A stretch of 6,094 bases of DNA from Alistipes sp. (GCA_017934845.1 JAGBIR010000182.1:1-6094), one strand, 5' to 3'. Counted from the first letter of the stretch, positions 1-5,704 are shown. Numbers and translations are program-made. The notes: a model not told the origin generated them from the letters alone.

Positions 1-1
1 G

Positions 2-361
2 AAGGTTAAGTCTCGTCCCGTTGAGATCGGTTACGAGGTACGTTGCCAGACTCCTATCGCTTACGACTTGGTATATTGCTCAGAGTTGGGTATGGGTGTA
101 TATAAGCTCTTCTCAGAGGGCAAGACCGGCTGTATGGTTTACATCTCACAGGACGGTTTCGTATCACCTCTCTACTTGAAGGATTTGCAGGATCCTACAA
201 CCGGCAAGATTCCTCCACGTTTGGTAAACATCGAGTCAGACAAGATCCAACAGGTTATCAACAACCTTCTCCACTACATCACCGAGGAGGATTACGAGGC
301 TGCAAAGGCTTACGTTGCTAACCCCGAGGCTTACGACTTCAAGAAGATTTTGAACTGGTAA
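2..361 (+). CDS. Phosphofructokinase-family protein, C-terminal part (5' end outside window)
   Basis: The open frame runs in from the left edge (first complete codon at position 2) and ends with TAA at 359-361, giving 119 residues. The segment GYEVRCQTPIAYD followed by YCSELG and GKTGCMV matches the C-terminal substrate-binding part of PFK/PPi-PFK proteins. In these, an arginine after the conserved glycine contacts fructose 6-phosphate and a Pro/Asp-containing loop follows. The enzyme would phosphorylate fructose 6-phosphate to fructose 1,6-bisphosphate in cytosolic glycolysis. Residues that decide between ATP and pyrophosphate as phosphoryl donor lie upstream of the window, so the donor is unknown. 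A charged C-terminal tail ending in KKILNW follows the conserved part. Codon choice is strongly biased (AAG, GAG, GGT, GTT), as in highly expressed genes and unlike the neighbouring operon. An ATP-dependent pfkA product and a PPi-dependent enzyme are both possible. Confidence 0.8.
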   Translation, partial: KVKSRPVEIGYEVRCQTPIAYDLVYCSELGMGVYKLFSEGKTGCMVYISQDGFVSPLYLKDLQDPTTGKIPPRLVNIESDKIQQVINNLLHYITEEDYEAAKAYVANPEAYDFKKILNW

Positions 362-383
362 TCCTACCACGACAAACAATAAG

Positions 384-413
384 GCCCAAGTTTTTTCGAC
401 TTGGGCTTTTTTT
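384..413 (+). terminator. Rho-independent terminator of the phosphofructokinase gene
   Basis: A perfect 8-bp stem (GCCCAAGT at 384-391 with ACTTGGGC at 399-406) encloses a 7-nt loop and is followed at once by seven T residues (407-413). It lies 22 bp after the stop codon. On the opposite strand the same hairpin is followed only by a mixed CTTATTGTTTG stretch. It may therefore also weakly stop transcripts arriving from the convergent glycosyltransferase gene, for which no better terminator is visible. Confidence 0.92.
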
Positions 414-474
414 GTTTATAGCAACGACGCAGACCGACGATTTTGGGCCGACACTTGTAGGAAACAAGAGTTTA

Positions 475-1608
475 TCACTCGTTATTTTCAATCTTGTTAT
501 ATACCTCCAAAATCTTATCACACATTGCCGACCACGAGAATCGCTTTCGCTCCTCGACAAATCCTTCGCGCAGATGCTCCAGCATATCGCCTTCATAGAT
601 GCGTTGCAGAGCCGCCTTTATAGCGTCAACCGTAGGCTCACACACAATGCCCACCTTGCCATCGGGAACAATCTCCGGCAAGCCGCCCACACGTGTTACG
701 ATCATCGGCAGCGAGAAGTTATAAGCAATCTGTGTCACACCACTCTGCGTCGCTGTACGATATGGTAACGCAAGCGAATCGGCAGCCGAGAAGTAATAAC
801 GCACATCTTCATCGGCAATAAACCTATCGTGCAGAACAACCTCTTCGCGCAATCCGAGATCTTCAATCAACTGAATATATTTCTCCCGCGAAGCATAAAA
901 CTCGCCCGCAACAAGCAATTTACGCCCTTTTGGCCGCCACTCTGCCCACGCGCGCAACAACATATCCAAGCCTTTATAATCGCGTATAAGACCGAAAAAG
1001 AGCGTATAATCGAGCGATGGATCAATGCCAATTTTATCGCACGCCTCCTGCTTTGAAACGGCCGTACCAAAATTCTCAAACATTGGATGTGGAGAGAAGA
1101 GCATCGGCGCCTTTGAGTAGGCTTTCAACTCGCTATGCACCTGCTCAGACATATACACAAAGCCATCGACAGCACCCAGATAGTAGCGATTGCAGGGCTT
1201 ATCAATTATATGATGTTCGTGCGGCTCAACATTGTCAATCTGACACAACACCTTCGTATGGCCATTGCTGCGGGCAATACGCGCTATCGTACCAAAGCAT
1301 GGGGCCATAAACGGAGTCCAATACTTCATCAGCACAATGTCGGGTCGCTCACGTTTGATTCTCAAACCCACACTCACCCAGTTGAACGGATTGGTAGTAT
1401 TTACCACACGCTCAATCTTCAAATCCTCGGGGGCCGGAGCATCGGTAAATTGCGTCTTGCCGGGAAAAGGCAACGAGGGATGCTGCACCGTAAAGGTGTA
1501 GATCTCGACCTCGTGACCACGCGATTGATACTCGCGCGCCATAGTATGCATTATCGACGCCAAGCCACCACGATAAGGGTGTGCAGGTCCTAAAATCAAT
1601 ATCTTCAT
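475..1608 (-). CDS. GT4-type glycosyltransferase (GT-B fold), last gene of the steroid-reductase operon
   Basis: The 377-residue protein has the two-domain layout of a retaining GT-B (GT4) glycosyltransferase. The N-terminal strand MKILILGPAHPYRGG carries the glycine-rich acceptor-side loop. The second domain opens with FFGLIRDYKGLDML (about 204-217). The donor-binding segment (about 282-315) has PYRTATQSGVTQ followed by TRVGGLPEIV. The usual GT4 E-x7-E pattern is not obvious there: Q288-S-G replaces the first glutamate region. A NVEPHE segment (126-131) and FSPHPMF (171-177) suggest a distinct subfamily. There is no signal peptide or membrane helix, so it should act in the cytosol or at the inner face of the membrane, using a nucleotide-sugar. 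The ATG at 1608 was chosen because the protein begins there with the typical first beta strand; upstream in-frame starts lie inside the SDR gene. The ATG overlaps the SDR stop by one base (TAATG), implying translational coupling. The acceptor cannot be read from sequence; a lipid, surface glycan or steroid are all possible. Confidence 0.88.
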   Translation of the reverse strand: MKILILGPAHPYRGGLASIMHTMAREYQSRGHEVEIYTFTVQHPSLPFPGKTQFTDAPAPEDLKIERVVNTTNPFNWVSVGLRIKRERPDIVLMKYWTPFMAPCFGTIARIARSNGHTKVLCQIDNVEPHEHHIIDKPCNRYYLGAVDGFVYMSEQVHSELKAYSKAPMLFSPHPMFENFGTAVSKQEACDKIGIDPSLDYTLFFGLIRDYKGLDMLLRAWAEWRPKGRKLLVAGEFYASREKYIQLIEDLGLREEVVLHDRFIADEDVRYYFSAADSLALPYRTATQSGVTQIAYNFSLPMIVTRVGGLPEIVPDGKVGIVCEPTVDAIKAALQRIYEGDMLEHLREGFVEERKRFSWSAMCDKILEVYNKIENNE

Positions 1609-2417
1609 TACTTTTGGAATTTCATCGTAAAGTTGCGCAGCCATCGCATCGGTGCACCGCACAAGCATTGGCAGATGGGGATAAAGAGCCTAAACCACCA
1701 ATCGGGTACCTTGCAACGCTGTCCGCGGAACATACCGTTCAAACCTCTGCGCGCACAGCTCTCGGGGCTCATCAAGCCGCCAATCTTCAAACCCAGCTGC
1801 TGCAAGTTGCGAGGCAGGCCATACAGGTCGGTAGCAATACCCGCAGGGCAGAGAGCCGAAACCTTCACTCCCTTGTCGCGTACCTCCTTCGAGAATGCCA
1901 CCGAGAAACTCTTTAAGTAGGCCTTGCTGGCGCTGTAGAGCGACAATCCGGGGTAGGGCATCCATATTGAGTAGGATGACATATTCAGGATGTGACCTCC
2001 TCCGCGTGCAATCATATCTGCAGCATAGAGTCGGCACATTTGCGTAGCCGTAATGGCGTGCAGCGTGATGACGCGCTCGATACGCTCCTTGGGGGTGTTT
2101 AATATATTGCAGAACGAGAACATTCCGGCATTATTAATCAAAACATCGACCTTAATACCCTGTTCCTCGGTCCACGCAAACATCTCGGCAGCAGCCGTTG
2201 GCGTAGCCAAATCCTTTGCCAAATGCTTAACCCTCACATCCGGGTAAGCGGCACGCACCTCATCGGCCGTAGCTTCAAGCTCCGAAGCCGTCGAAGCTAC
2301 CATCACTACATTATATCCCAAGTCGGCCAAGCGCAGCGCATAGCATCGTCCAATACCCTTCGATGCGCCCGTCACAAGTGCCGTTTTCGAGCCTTTTGCA
2401 ACCTCTCCTCTACGCAT
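1608..2417 (-). CDS. Short-chain dehydrogenase/reductase, candidate 3-hydroxysteroid dehydrogenase
   Basis: This is a 269-residue classical SDR. It has the cofactor motif TGASKGIG (16-23), NNAG (95-98), the catalytic serine S148 in NMSSYS, and YSASK with Y161 and K165, all at usual spacing. The helix position that normally carries the fourth catalytic residue, asparagine, holds His120 (ITLHAIT). Resemblance is to the SDR branch containing 17-beta-HSD12/3-ketoacyl reductases, but this is a family impression and not a computed result. The C-terminal 35 residues are hydrophobic and basic with several Trp/Phe (WWFRLFIPICQCLC, then PMRWLRNF) and could dock on a membrane or cover a hydrophobic substrate. 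The ATG at 2417 lies two bases after the flavoenzyme stop codon. No internal Met precedes the cofactor motif, so this start is favoured. Operon partners suggest NAD(P)H-dependent 3-oxo/3-hydroxy interconversion on a steroid or bile acid; the alpha or beta specificity is unknown. Confidence 0.88.
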   Translation of the reverse strand: MRRGEVAKGSKTALVTGASKGIGRCYALRLADLGYNVVMVASTASELEATADEVRAAYPDVRVKHLAKDLATPTAAAEMFAWTEEQGIKVDVLINNAGMFSFCNILNTPKERIERVITLHAITATQMCRLYAADMIARGGGHILNMSSYSIWMPYPGLSLYSASKAYLKSFSVAFSKEVRDKGVKVSALCPAGIATDLYGLPRNLQQLGLKIGGLMSPESCARRGLNGMFRGQRCKVPDWWFRLFIPICQCLCGAPMRWLRNFTMKFQK

Positions 2418-2419
2418 CG

Positions 2420-3658
2420 CTACTTAATTTTACGAAGTTCGCGCCACAATCGCTCGGGGATATGCTCCTTGCAGTTATGACAGCACATCATCTTATCGGA
2501 GTACATACGCGCAATGCAGTAATCGCGGTGGTCGCAACCAGCTTTAGTCTTCAAATCGCCCTCGCGTAGTTTATTTACAAAATTGGGGTCGTTAATCAAG
2601 GCACGCGCCATCTGCAACATCTCGAAGCCCTCGTCCAAGACCTTCTCGATACCCTCACGCGATACCAAGCCACCAACATATACCAACGGGCCCTTCAACT
2701 CCTTGCGGAACTTTTTAGCATTCTCCAAGAAGAAGCACTCCTCGAAGTCGTAGTCCTTGATCATCCACTGACCAAACAACGATACGACAATCTTCTGCAA
2801 CCACTCGTTCCAGCCCATATAATAGCCCATAGTCTTTGTAGGAATACGGCCACGCATAACAGCCATAGGCGAGCACGACACAAAGCCCGACGATAGGACT
2901 ATACCATGAACGCCGAATGACTCAATCTGCTTGGCAATCTCGATAGATTCGGGGATCTGAATACCGCTACGGAATCCATCCTCCATATTATGCTTAACCA
3001 GCACAGCCATATTATGGCGCGCAGCCTGCTCCATAACCTCCTCCAAGCACATATTCATAAATCGCATACGATTCTGCAGCGAGCCACCAAACTCATCCCT
3101 GCGGCGATTGGTCCAAGGCGAGAGGAACTGTGAAATCAGATAGCCGTGACCAGCGTGTACCTCCACCGAGTCAAATCCAGCATTATGTGCCGTCACGACC
3201 GCCTGTCCAAAGTCCTTTGCGAACTCCTTTAACTCGGCAGGCTTCAATCGACGATGGAACGTAGGTGAATAGAGGTTAAAACCATTCGATGCCGATACGG
3301 GGAAACATCCTGCTGTTGACCAATGGGTCATATTTCCGCAATGGCCAATCTGCACTCCCACAGCAGCACCCTCCTTATGCACCGCATCGGTAATATCGCG
3401 CAGGGCAGGGATAATTTCGTCGCGCAACCATAGCTGCGAGTTAAACGAAATACCACTACGATTTACCGAGGCATAGGCCAACGTAGTCATACCCACACCA
3501 CCTTTAGCCACGCTGACGTGGTAGTCCTTCAAATCTTGAGTAGGTGCAAAATCCTTTCCCATAGACTCAAACGCAGCCGAGCGAATCACTCTGTTGCGTA
3601 GCGTAACGGGGCCCATCTTATAGGGCGTAAATAGCTTTGAATCCTTAATTTCTGCCAT
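2420..3658 (-). CDS. NADH:flavin oxidoreductase (Old Yellow Enzyme family), candidate steroid ene-reductase
   Basis: The 412-residue protein is a single FMN-binding TIM barrel of the OYE family. It starts with LFTPYKMGPVTLRNRVIRSA (9-28). It has VQIGHCG (102-108) and HAGHGYL (168-174) for substrate and flavin contacts, followed by QFLSPWTNRRRDEFGGSLQNR (177-197). Near the end come YVGGLVSREGIE (327-338) and QMARALINDP (349-358), which bind the FMN phosphate. It lacks the C-terminal FAD/NAD domains of 2,4-dienoyl-CoA reductase and BaiCD/BaiH-type proteins. After the barrel lies a cysteine-rich tail (C375, C381, C392, C393, C396) resembling, but not identical to, their 4Fe-4S site. A hydride from NAD(P)H through FMN would reduce an activated C=C. 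In bacterial steroid and bile acid clusters this family supplies delta4 (5-beta), delta1 or delta6 reduction; which bond applies here is not determined. The start at 3658 has an A-rich leader without Shine-Dalgarno and lies 22 bp after the reductase gene. Confidence 0.92.
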   Translation of the reverse strand: MAEIKDSKLFTPYKMGPVTLRNRVIRSAAFESMGKDFAPTQDLKDYHVSVAKGGVGMTTLAYASVNRSGISFNSQLWLRDEIIPALRDITDAVHKEGAAVGVQIGHCGNMTHWSTAGCFPVSASNGFNLYSPTFHRRLKPAELKEFAKDFGQAVVTAHNAGFDSVEVHAGHGYLISQFLSPWTNRRRDEFGGSLQNRMRFMNMCLEEVMEQAARHNMAVLVKHNMEDGFRSGIQIPESIEIAKQIESFGVHGIVLSSGFVSCSPMAVMRGRIPTKTMGYYMGWNEWLQKIVVSLFGQWMIKDYDFEECFFLENAKKFRKELKGPLVYVGGLVSREGIEKVLDEGFEMLQMARALINDPNFVNKLREGDLKTKAGCDHRDYCIARMYSDKMMCCHNCKEHIPERLWRELRKIK

Positions 3659-3680
3659 AGTATTTTGTTGTTTTTTCGGT

Positions 3681-4457
3681 CTAATAAATAAATGGGATTA
3701 TGCGCTTTCGTCCAAGCGAGGTAAACTCCTCACCAAACTCCTTTTCGTATCGCTTATAGAGCGAAGCCGAGCGAGGTGCAAGGTTTGCAAATGTCCACAA
3801 CACAAATACAACTCCCGCCCACGACCACGACGCAATAGCAAAACCGGTCCACTCGACCAGCTCGCCAAAATAGTTTGCCGATGAAACATATCGAAACATA
3901 CCACCCTTTGGGATATAGTGCTTTGTGTCGCCGGGTTTACGCAGATGGCGAATGATGTAATCTGCTTGCCAATTAATAAACATTCCGGCAAAGAACACCG
4001 CAATTCCTATATAAATAAACGGTTTTGCAAACCAATTATCGTAATAGCCCTCGGGGGCAAAATAGAATATCCAGCCACCCTGCATACAAGCGTTGAGCGT
4101 ATTGAACAGCACACCCATAAGCACAATACCCAACGGCATCTTCGATTTTCCGCGCATCAACATCGGGAATATAAACGAACGCTGAAAATAGTGCAACTGA
4201 AACATCGAAAACAACACCAACGGCACCACATCCCACTGACGATCAGATATTGCCCAAAGCACCCACATCATAACAAATACGGGCGACTCCATCAACACCC
4301 ATCCAACCTTATTCGGCACGGGAGGGCCATAACGACGATCGAAAAGATAGCCGTATCCGGCCTCGAAAAATTGTAGTGCAATAAATACGAACAAGGCTAT
4401 TACAGCCATCGTAACAAGAAAAGTGTTATACGCACTTATGGTCAATATACTCTCCAT
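3681..4457 (-). CDS. Steroid 5-alpha-reductase-like integral membrane protein (SRD5A family)
   Basis: The 258-residue protein matches human SRD5A1/2 in length (259 and 254) and motifs. E57 in LMESPVF aligns with the E57 of human SRD5A2, and LHYFQRSF (88-95, Y90) with its HYFHR segment around Y91; both contact substrate or cofactor. N195 and E199 in SSANYFGELVEW (192-203) match the NADPH-binding ANxxGE signature. The end, RKRIIPFIY, matches the human C-terminus. About six to seven hydrophobic segments span the chain (for example 12-30, 54-70, 77-89, 109-124, 146-162, 206-226), consistent with the family's seven-helix fold in the inner membrane. The reaction expected is NADPH-dependent reduction of a 3-oxo-delta4 steroid to the 5-alpha-3-oxo product. 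The ATG at 4457 is preferred over an in-frame TTG at 4469 because it is the first ATG downstream of a good promoter. Other members of the wider reductase superfamily, such as enoyl-CoA reductases or DUF1295 proteins, fit less well because the SRD5A-type C-terminal signature is intact. Confidence 0.9.
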   Translation of the reverse strand: MESILTISAYNTFLVTMAVIALFVFIALQFFEAGYGYLFDRRYGPPVPNKVGWVLMESPVFVMMWVLWAISDRQWDVVPLVLFSMFQLHYFQRSFIFPMLMRGKSKMPLGIVLMGVLFNTLNACMQGGWIFYFAPEGYYDNWFAKPFIYIGIAVFFAGMFINWQADYIIRHLRKPGDTKHYIPKGGMFRYVSSANYFGELVEWTGFAIASWSWAGVVFVLWTFANLAPRSASLYKRYEKEFGEEFTSLGRKRIIPFIY

Positions 4458-4482
4458 AACAAAAGTCAATAGCTAAATCATA

Positions 4483-4513
4483 CAAAGGTAGCAAAAATTG
4501 CCGAATAACCAAA
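4483..4513 (-). promoter_or_regulatory. Bacteroidetes-type promoter of the steroid-reductase operon
   Basis: Read on the minus strand, TTTG (4513-4510) is followed after exactly 19 bp by TACCTTTG (4490-4483). This fully matches the Bacteroidetes -33/-7 consensus (TTTG, 19-21 bp, TAnnTTTG) used by the primary sigma factor of that phylum. Transcription would start around 4475-4480, giving a leader of roughly 20 bases before the ATG at 4457. No operator-like inverted repeat is evident around it. Confidence 0.75.
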
Positions 4514-4590
4514 GTTCCGAATCGTTGGAATATACTATTATAAAACGCAATTACAATTAAGATTATCAGATAAGAGTAAACCGAATCACA

Positions 4591-5082
4591 TTAGAATAGT
4601 TCAGGCATAATTGTCGGAAATAGATTTATCACCTCCAGCCCACGCTTTCGCGCACGTTTTACGGTATATTCCGTACCACTTTTAGGCAACCAATTCCACC
4701 AAGCAACAATAATCGACGCATTATCCGTCAAATAATCATTACGTCTGAAATAGGCCTGCATTGAGCCACTTTGGCACACTTGAACAACCTCGTCGGCGGC
4801 ATCTCTTACCCTATCATACAAAGCTAAATCCTCGCCCTTAAATCGCATGCGGAAATTGAGATAAGGCTCTACGGCAACCAGCTCCACATCGGCATATCGC
4901 TTCTTTAACTCAACTACGGCAACCCCTGCCGCGAGGTCAAAACCCCACGCCATACCTGTCAAGAATCGCCTGAAGCCACGTTCGTACAGAGCCTCAAGTT
5001 GTTGCTTCAGCTCCACCTCCGCTTCGCCTTGATAAGTGCGATGGCCGGTAAAGGCAACCGTAATACTTTTCTCATTTTCCAT
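4591..5082 (-). CDS. SLOG superfamily protein, YpsA/DUF1273-like nucleotide-binding Rossmann protein
   Basis: The 163-residue protein shows the pattern of the SLOG (SMF/DprA-LOG) group closest to YpsA/DUF1273. Its first strand ends in TGHR (12-15). A second strand leads into the glycine loop LTGMAWGFDLAA (41-52). A long helix region ends in RRNDYLTDNASIIVAWW (113-129), and KSGTEYTVKRARKRG (134-148) forms the second phosphate-binding half. These motifs are expected to bind a nucleotide or a nucleotide-derived ligand; the reaction is unknown. YpsA in Firmicutes affects cell division and stress, which need not transfer here. There is no signal peptide or membrane segment, so it should be cytosolic. 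It lies 133 bp upstream of the steroid-reductase start on the same strand. No good terminator is seen between them, so some read-through is possible, although the operon has its own promoter. The ATG at 5082 is the only start that keeps the first strand. Confidence 0.82.
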   Translation of the reverse strand: MENEKSITVAFTGHRTYQGEAEVELKQQLEALYERGFRRFLTGMAWGFDLAAGVAVVELKKRYADVELVAVEPYLNFRMRFKGEDLALYDRVRDAADEVVQVCQSGSMQAYFRRNDYLTDNASIIVAWWNWLPKSGTEYTVKRARKRGLEVINLFPTIMPELF

Positions 5083-5086
5083 ATCG

Positions 5087-5118
5087 CAAAATTAGATTTT
5101 TGGCGCGAGTTTTGCAAC
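5087..5118 (-). promoter_or_regulatory. Possible promoter of the SLOG gene, giving a very short or no leader
   Basis: On the minus strand TAATTTTG (5094-5087) fits the Bacteroidetes -7 element. GTTG (5118-5115), one base off TTTG, lies 20 bp upstream of it. Only four bases separate the -7 element from the ATG at 5082, so the transcript would be leaderless or nearly so. The site could be chance in A/T-rich DNA. Confidence 0.4.
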
Positions 5119-5129
5119 TTCGATTATTG
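5099..5129 (+). promoter_or_regulatory. Possible promoter of the YtxH-like/two-helix membrane gene pair
   Basis: TTTG at 5099-5102 is followed after 19 bp by GATTATTG (5122-5129), which matches four of the six fixed positions of TAnnTTTG. Transcription would begin about 15-18 bases before the ATG at 5151. This weak candidate overlaps the divergent SLOG promoter candidate in the same 68-bp intergenic region. Confidence 0.35.
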
Positions 5130-5150
5130 AATTTTTAATTAACAGGCATT

Positions 5151-5321
5151 ATGAAAAATACAGGTATTTGCAGCCTCGTGTCATTTTTGGGAGGCATTTT
5201 AGTAGGTTCTCTAACAGCTATGCTCACTACCCCACAATCGGGTTCGGAGCTACGCGACAAGATTCGCGACTATGTTGACACACAGAGCGAGAAGATTCGT
5301 TGCCATTGTCACGACAAGTAA
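5151..5321 (+). CDS. YtxH-domain-like small membrane protein, 56 residues
   Basis: The frame from ATG 5151 to TAA 5319-5321 encodes 56 residues. One hydrophobic segment (about 6-26) contains glycine-rich FLGGILVGSLTAML. It is followed by TTPQSGSELRDKIRDYV (26-42), the typical YtxH arrangement of a glycine-rich helix, then a Pro-x-Ser-Gly turn and an amphipathic charged helix. It should sit in the inner membrane with the charged tail in the cytosol. The end, IRCHCHDK, has a short C-x-C-type cluster not usual for the family. YtxH proteins are often described as general stress or envelope proteins, but their molecular role is not established. The gene is 17 bp upstream of a second small membrane protein gene on the same strand, and the two probably form one transcript. 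Confidence 0.82.
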   Translation: MKNTGICSLVSFLGGILVGSLTAMLTTPQSGSELRDKIRDYVDTQSEKIRCHCHDK

Positions 5322-5338
5322 CAAACCATTAACGAGCA

Positions 5339-5668
5339 ATGAGAGATATTAATCCGTCACCCCGCAAGGTATTTGCCCCCATCATATTGTACTTAACAAC
5401 CGCAATTATTGCCCTGGTTTTGATGGTAGTGGCTCTTGTAATATGGGTTGCCGAGATACTCGGTTCGGGCTCTTTATCGGCACTCACCATAGGCGCAGTA
5501 TTCTTGTTGCTGGCAGCGATAGTATATTTTGCTTCGGCCCGCAAGTCAATCGAATACATCCGCGACAGGTTAGATACCATCTACGATGTTGCCTATGCGG
5601 CGCGACGTGGATACAGGGCGACGATTGATATTCTCCGCTCGTTTTACAGCAACCTATTTTCCGAATAA
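5339..5668 (+). CDS. Small two-helix membrane protein, possibly holin-superfamily/DUF1469-like
   Basis: The 109-residue protein has two strongly hydrophobic stretches (about 12-40 and 47-66) joined by a short loop LGSGSLS. A basic, amphipathic C-terminal tail of about 40 residues follows (ARKSIEYIRDRLDTIYDV and onward). This hairpin-plus-tail layout resembles the 'phage holin family' (DUF1469-like) proteins that often accompany YtxH-domain genes in Bacteroidetes. That association is remembered and not tested. Nothing else suggests a prophage here, so a phage lysis role is unlikely and an envelope-stress role is more plausible. The first helix is about 28 residues, longer than needed for one membrane crossing. 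The ATG at 5339 has no clear Shine-Dalgarno. A hairpin terminator lies five bases after the stop. Confidence 0.72.
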   Translation: MRDINPSPRKVFAPIILYLTTAIIALVLMVVALVIWVAEILGSGSLSALTIGAVFLLLAAIVYFASARKSIEYIRDRLDTIYDVAYAARRGYRATIDILRSFYSNLFSE

Positions 5669-5672
5669 TCGC

Positions 5673-5700
5673 AAGGCCGGTACAGCCGGCCTTCTTCGTT
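5673..5700 (+). terminator. Hairpin terminator after the two-helix membrane protein gene
   Basis: A perfect 8-bp GC-rich stem (AAGGCCGG at 5673-5680 with CCGGCCTT at 5686-5693) and a 5-nt loop TACAG is followed by CTTCGTT. The T tract is short and interrupted, so termination on + may be partial. The stem itself is very stable and its position directly after the stop supports the role. Confidence 0.7.
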
Positions 5701-5704
5701 CTAC

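Noticed and set aside
451..471. Imperfect inverted repeat just after the glycosyltransferase stop (ACACTTGT / ACAAGAGT) as an operon terminator
   Set aside because: The stem has a mismatch and is A/T-rich, and no T run follows it on the minus strand, so it is not convincing as an intrinsic terminator.
1135..1593. Plus-strand open frames of up to 152 codons inside the glycosyltransferase gene
   Set aside because: They are antisense to a well-supported gene, have no recognisable motifs, and their compositions are those expected of shadow frames.
1609..1668. A 20-residue N-terminal extension of the glycosyltransferase from an upstream in-frame start
   Set aside because: The extension overlaps the end of the SDR gene in another frame and resembles no glycosyltransferase N-terminus. 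The ATG at 1608 begins the first beta strand and forms a TAATG junction.
3918..4376. Plus-strand 152-codon open frame opposite the SRD5A-like gene
   Set aside because: It is rich in His, Gln and Arg, as is typical of the reverse complement of a membrane-protein gene. It has no motif or promoter, and the minus-strand gene is strongly supported.
4458..4469. TTG at 4469 as the start of the SRD5A-like protein
   Set aside because: It would add only four residues. The ATG at 4457 gives the normal family length and places the catalytic-site Glu at position 57, as in the human enzyme.
4514..4530. Short inverted repeat (TTCC / GGAA) near the operon promoter as an operator or terminator
   Set aside because: The stem is only four base pairs with an eight-base loop and has no flanking T run, so it is within chance expectation.
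5339..5668. Holin-like protein as evidence of a prophage
   Set aside because: No endolysin, tail, integrase or attachment-site sequence is present. Two-helix proteins paired with YtxH-like genes can be ordinary chromosomal envelope genes.
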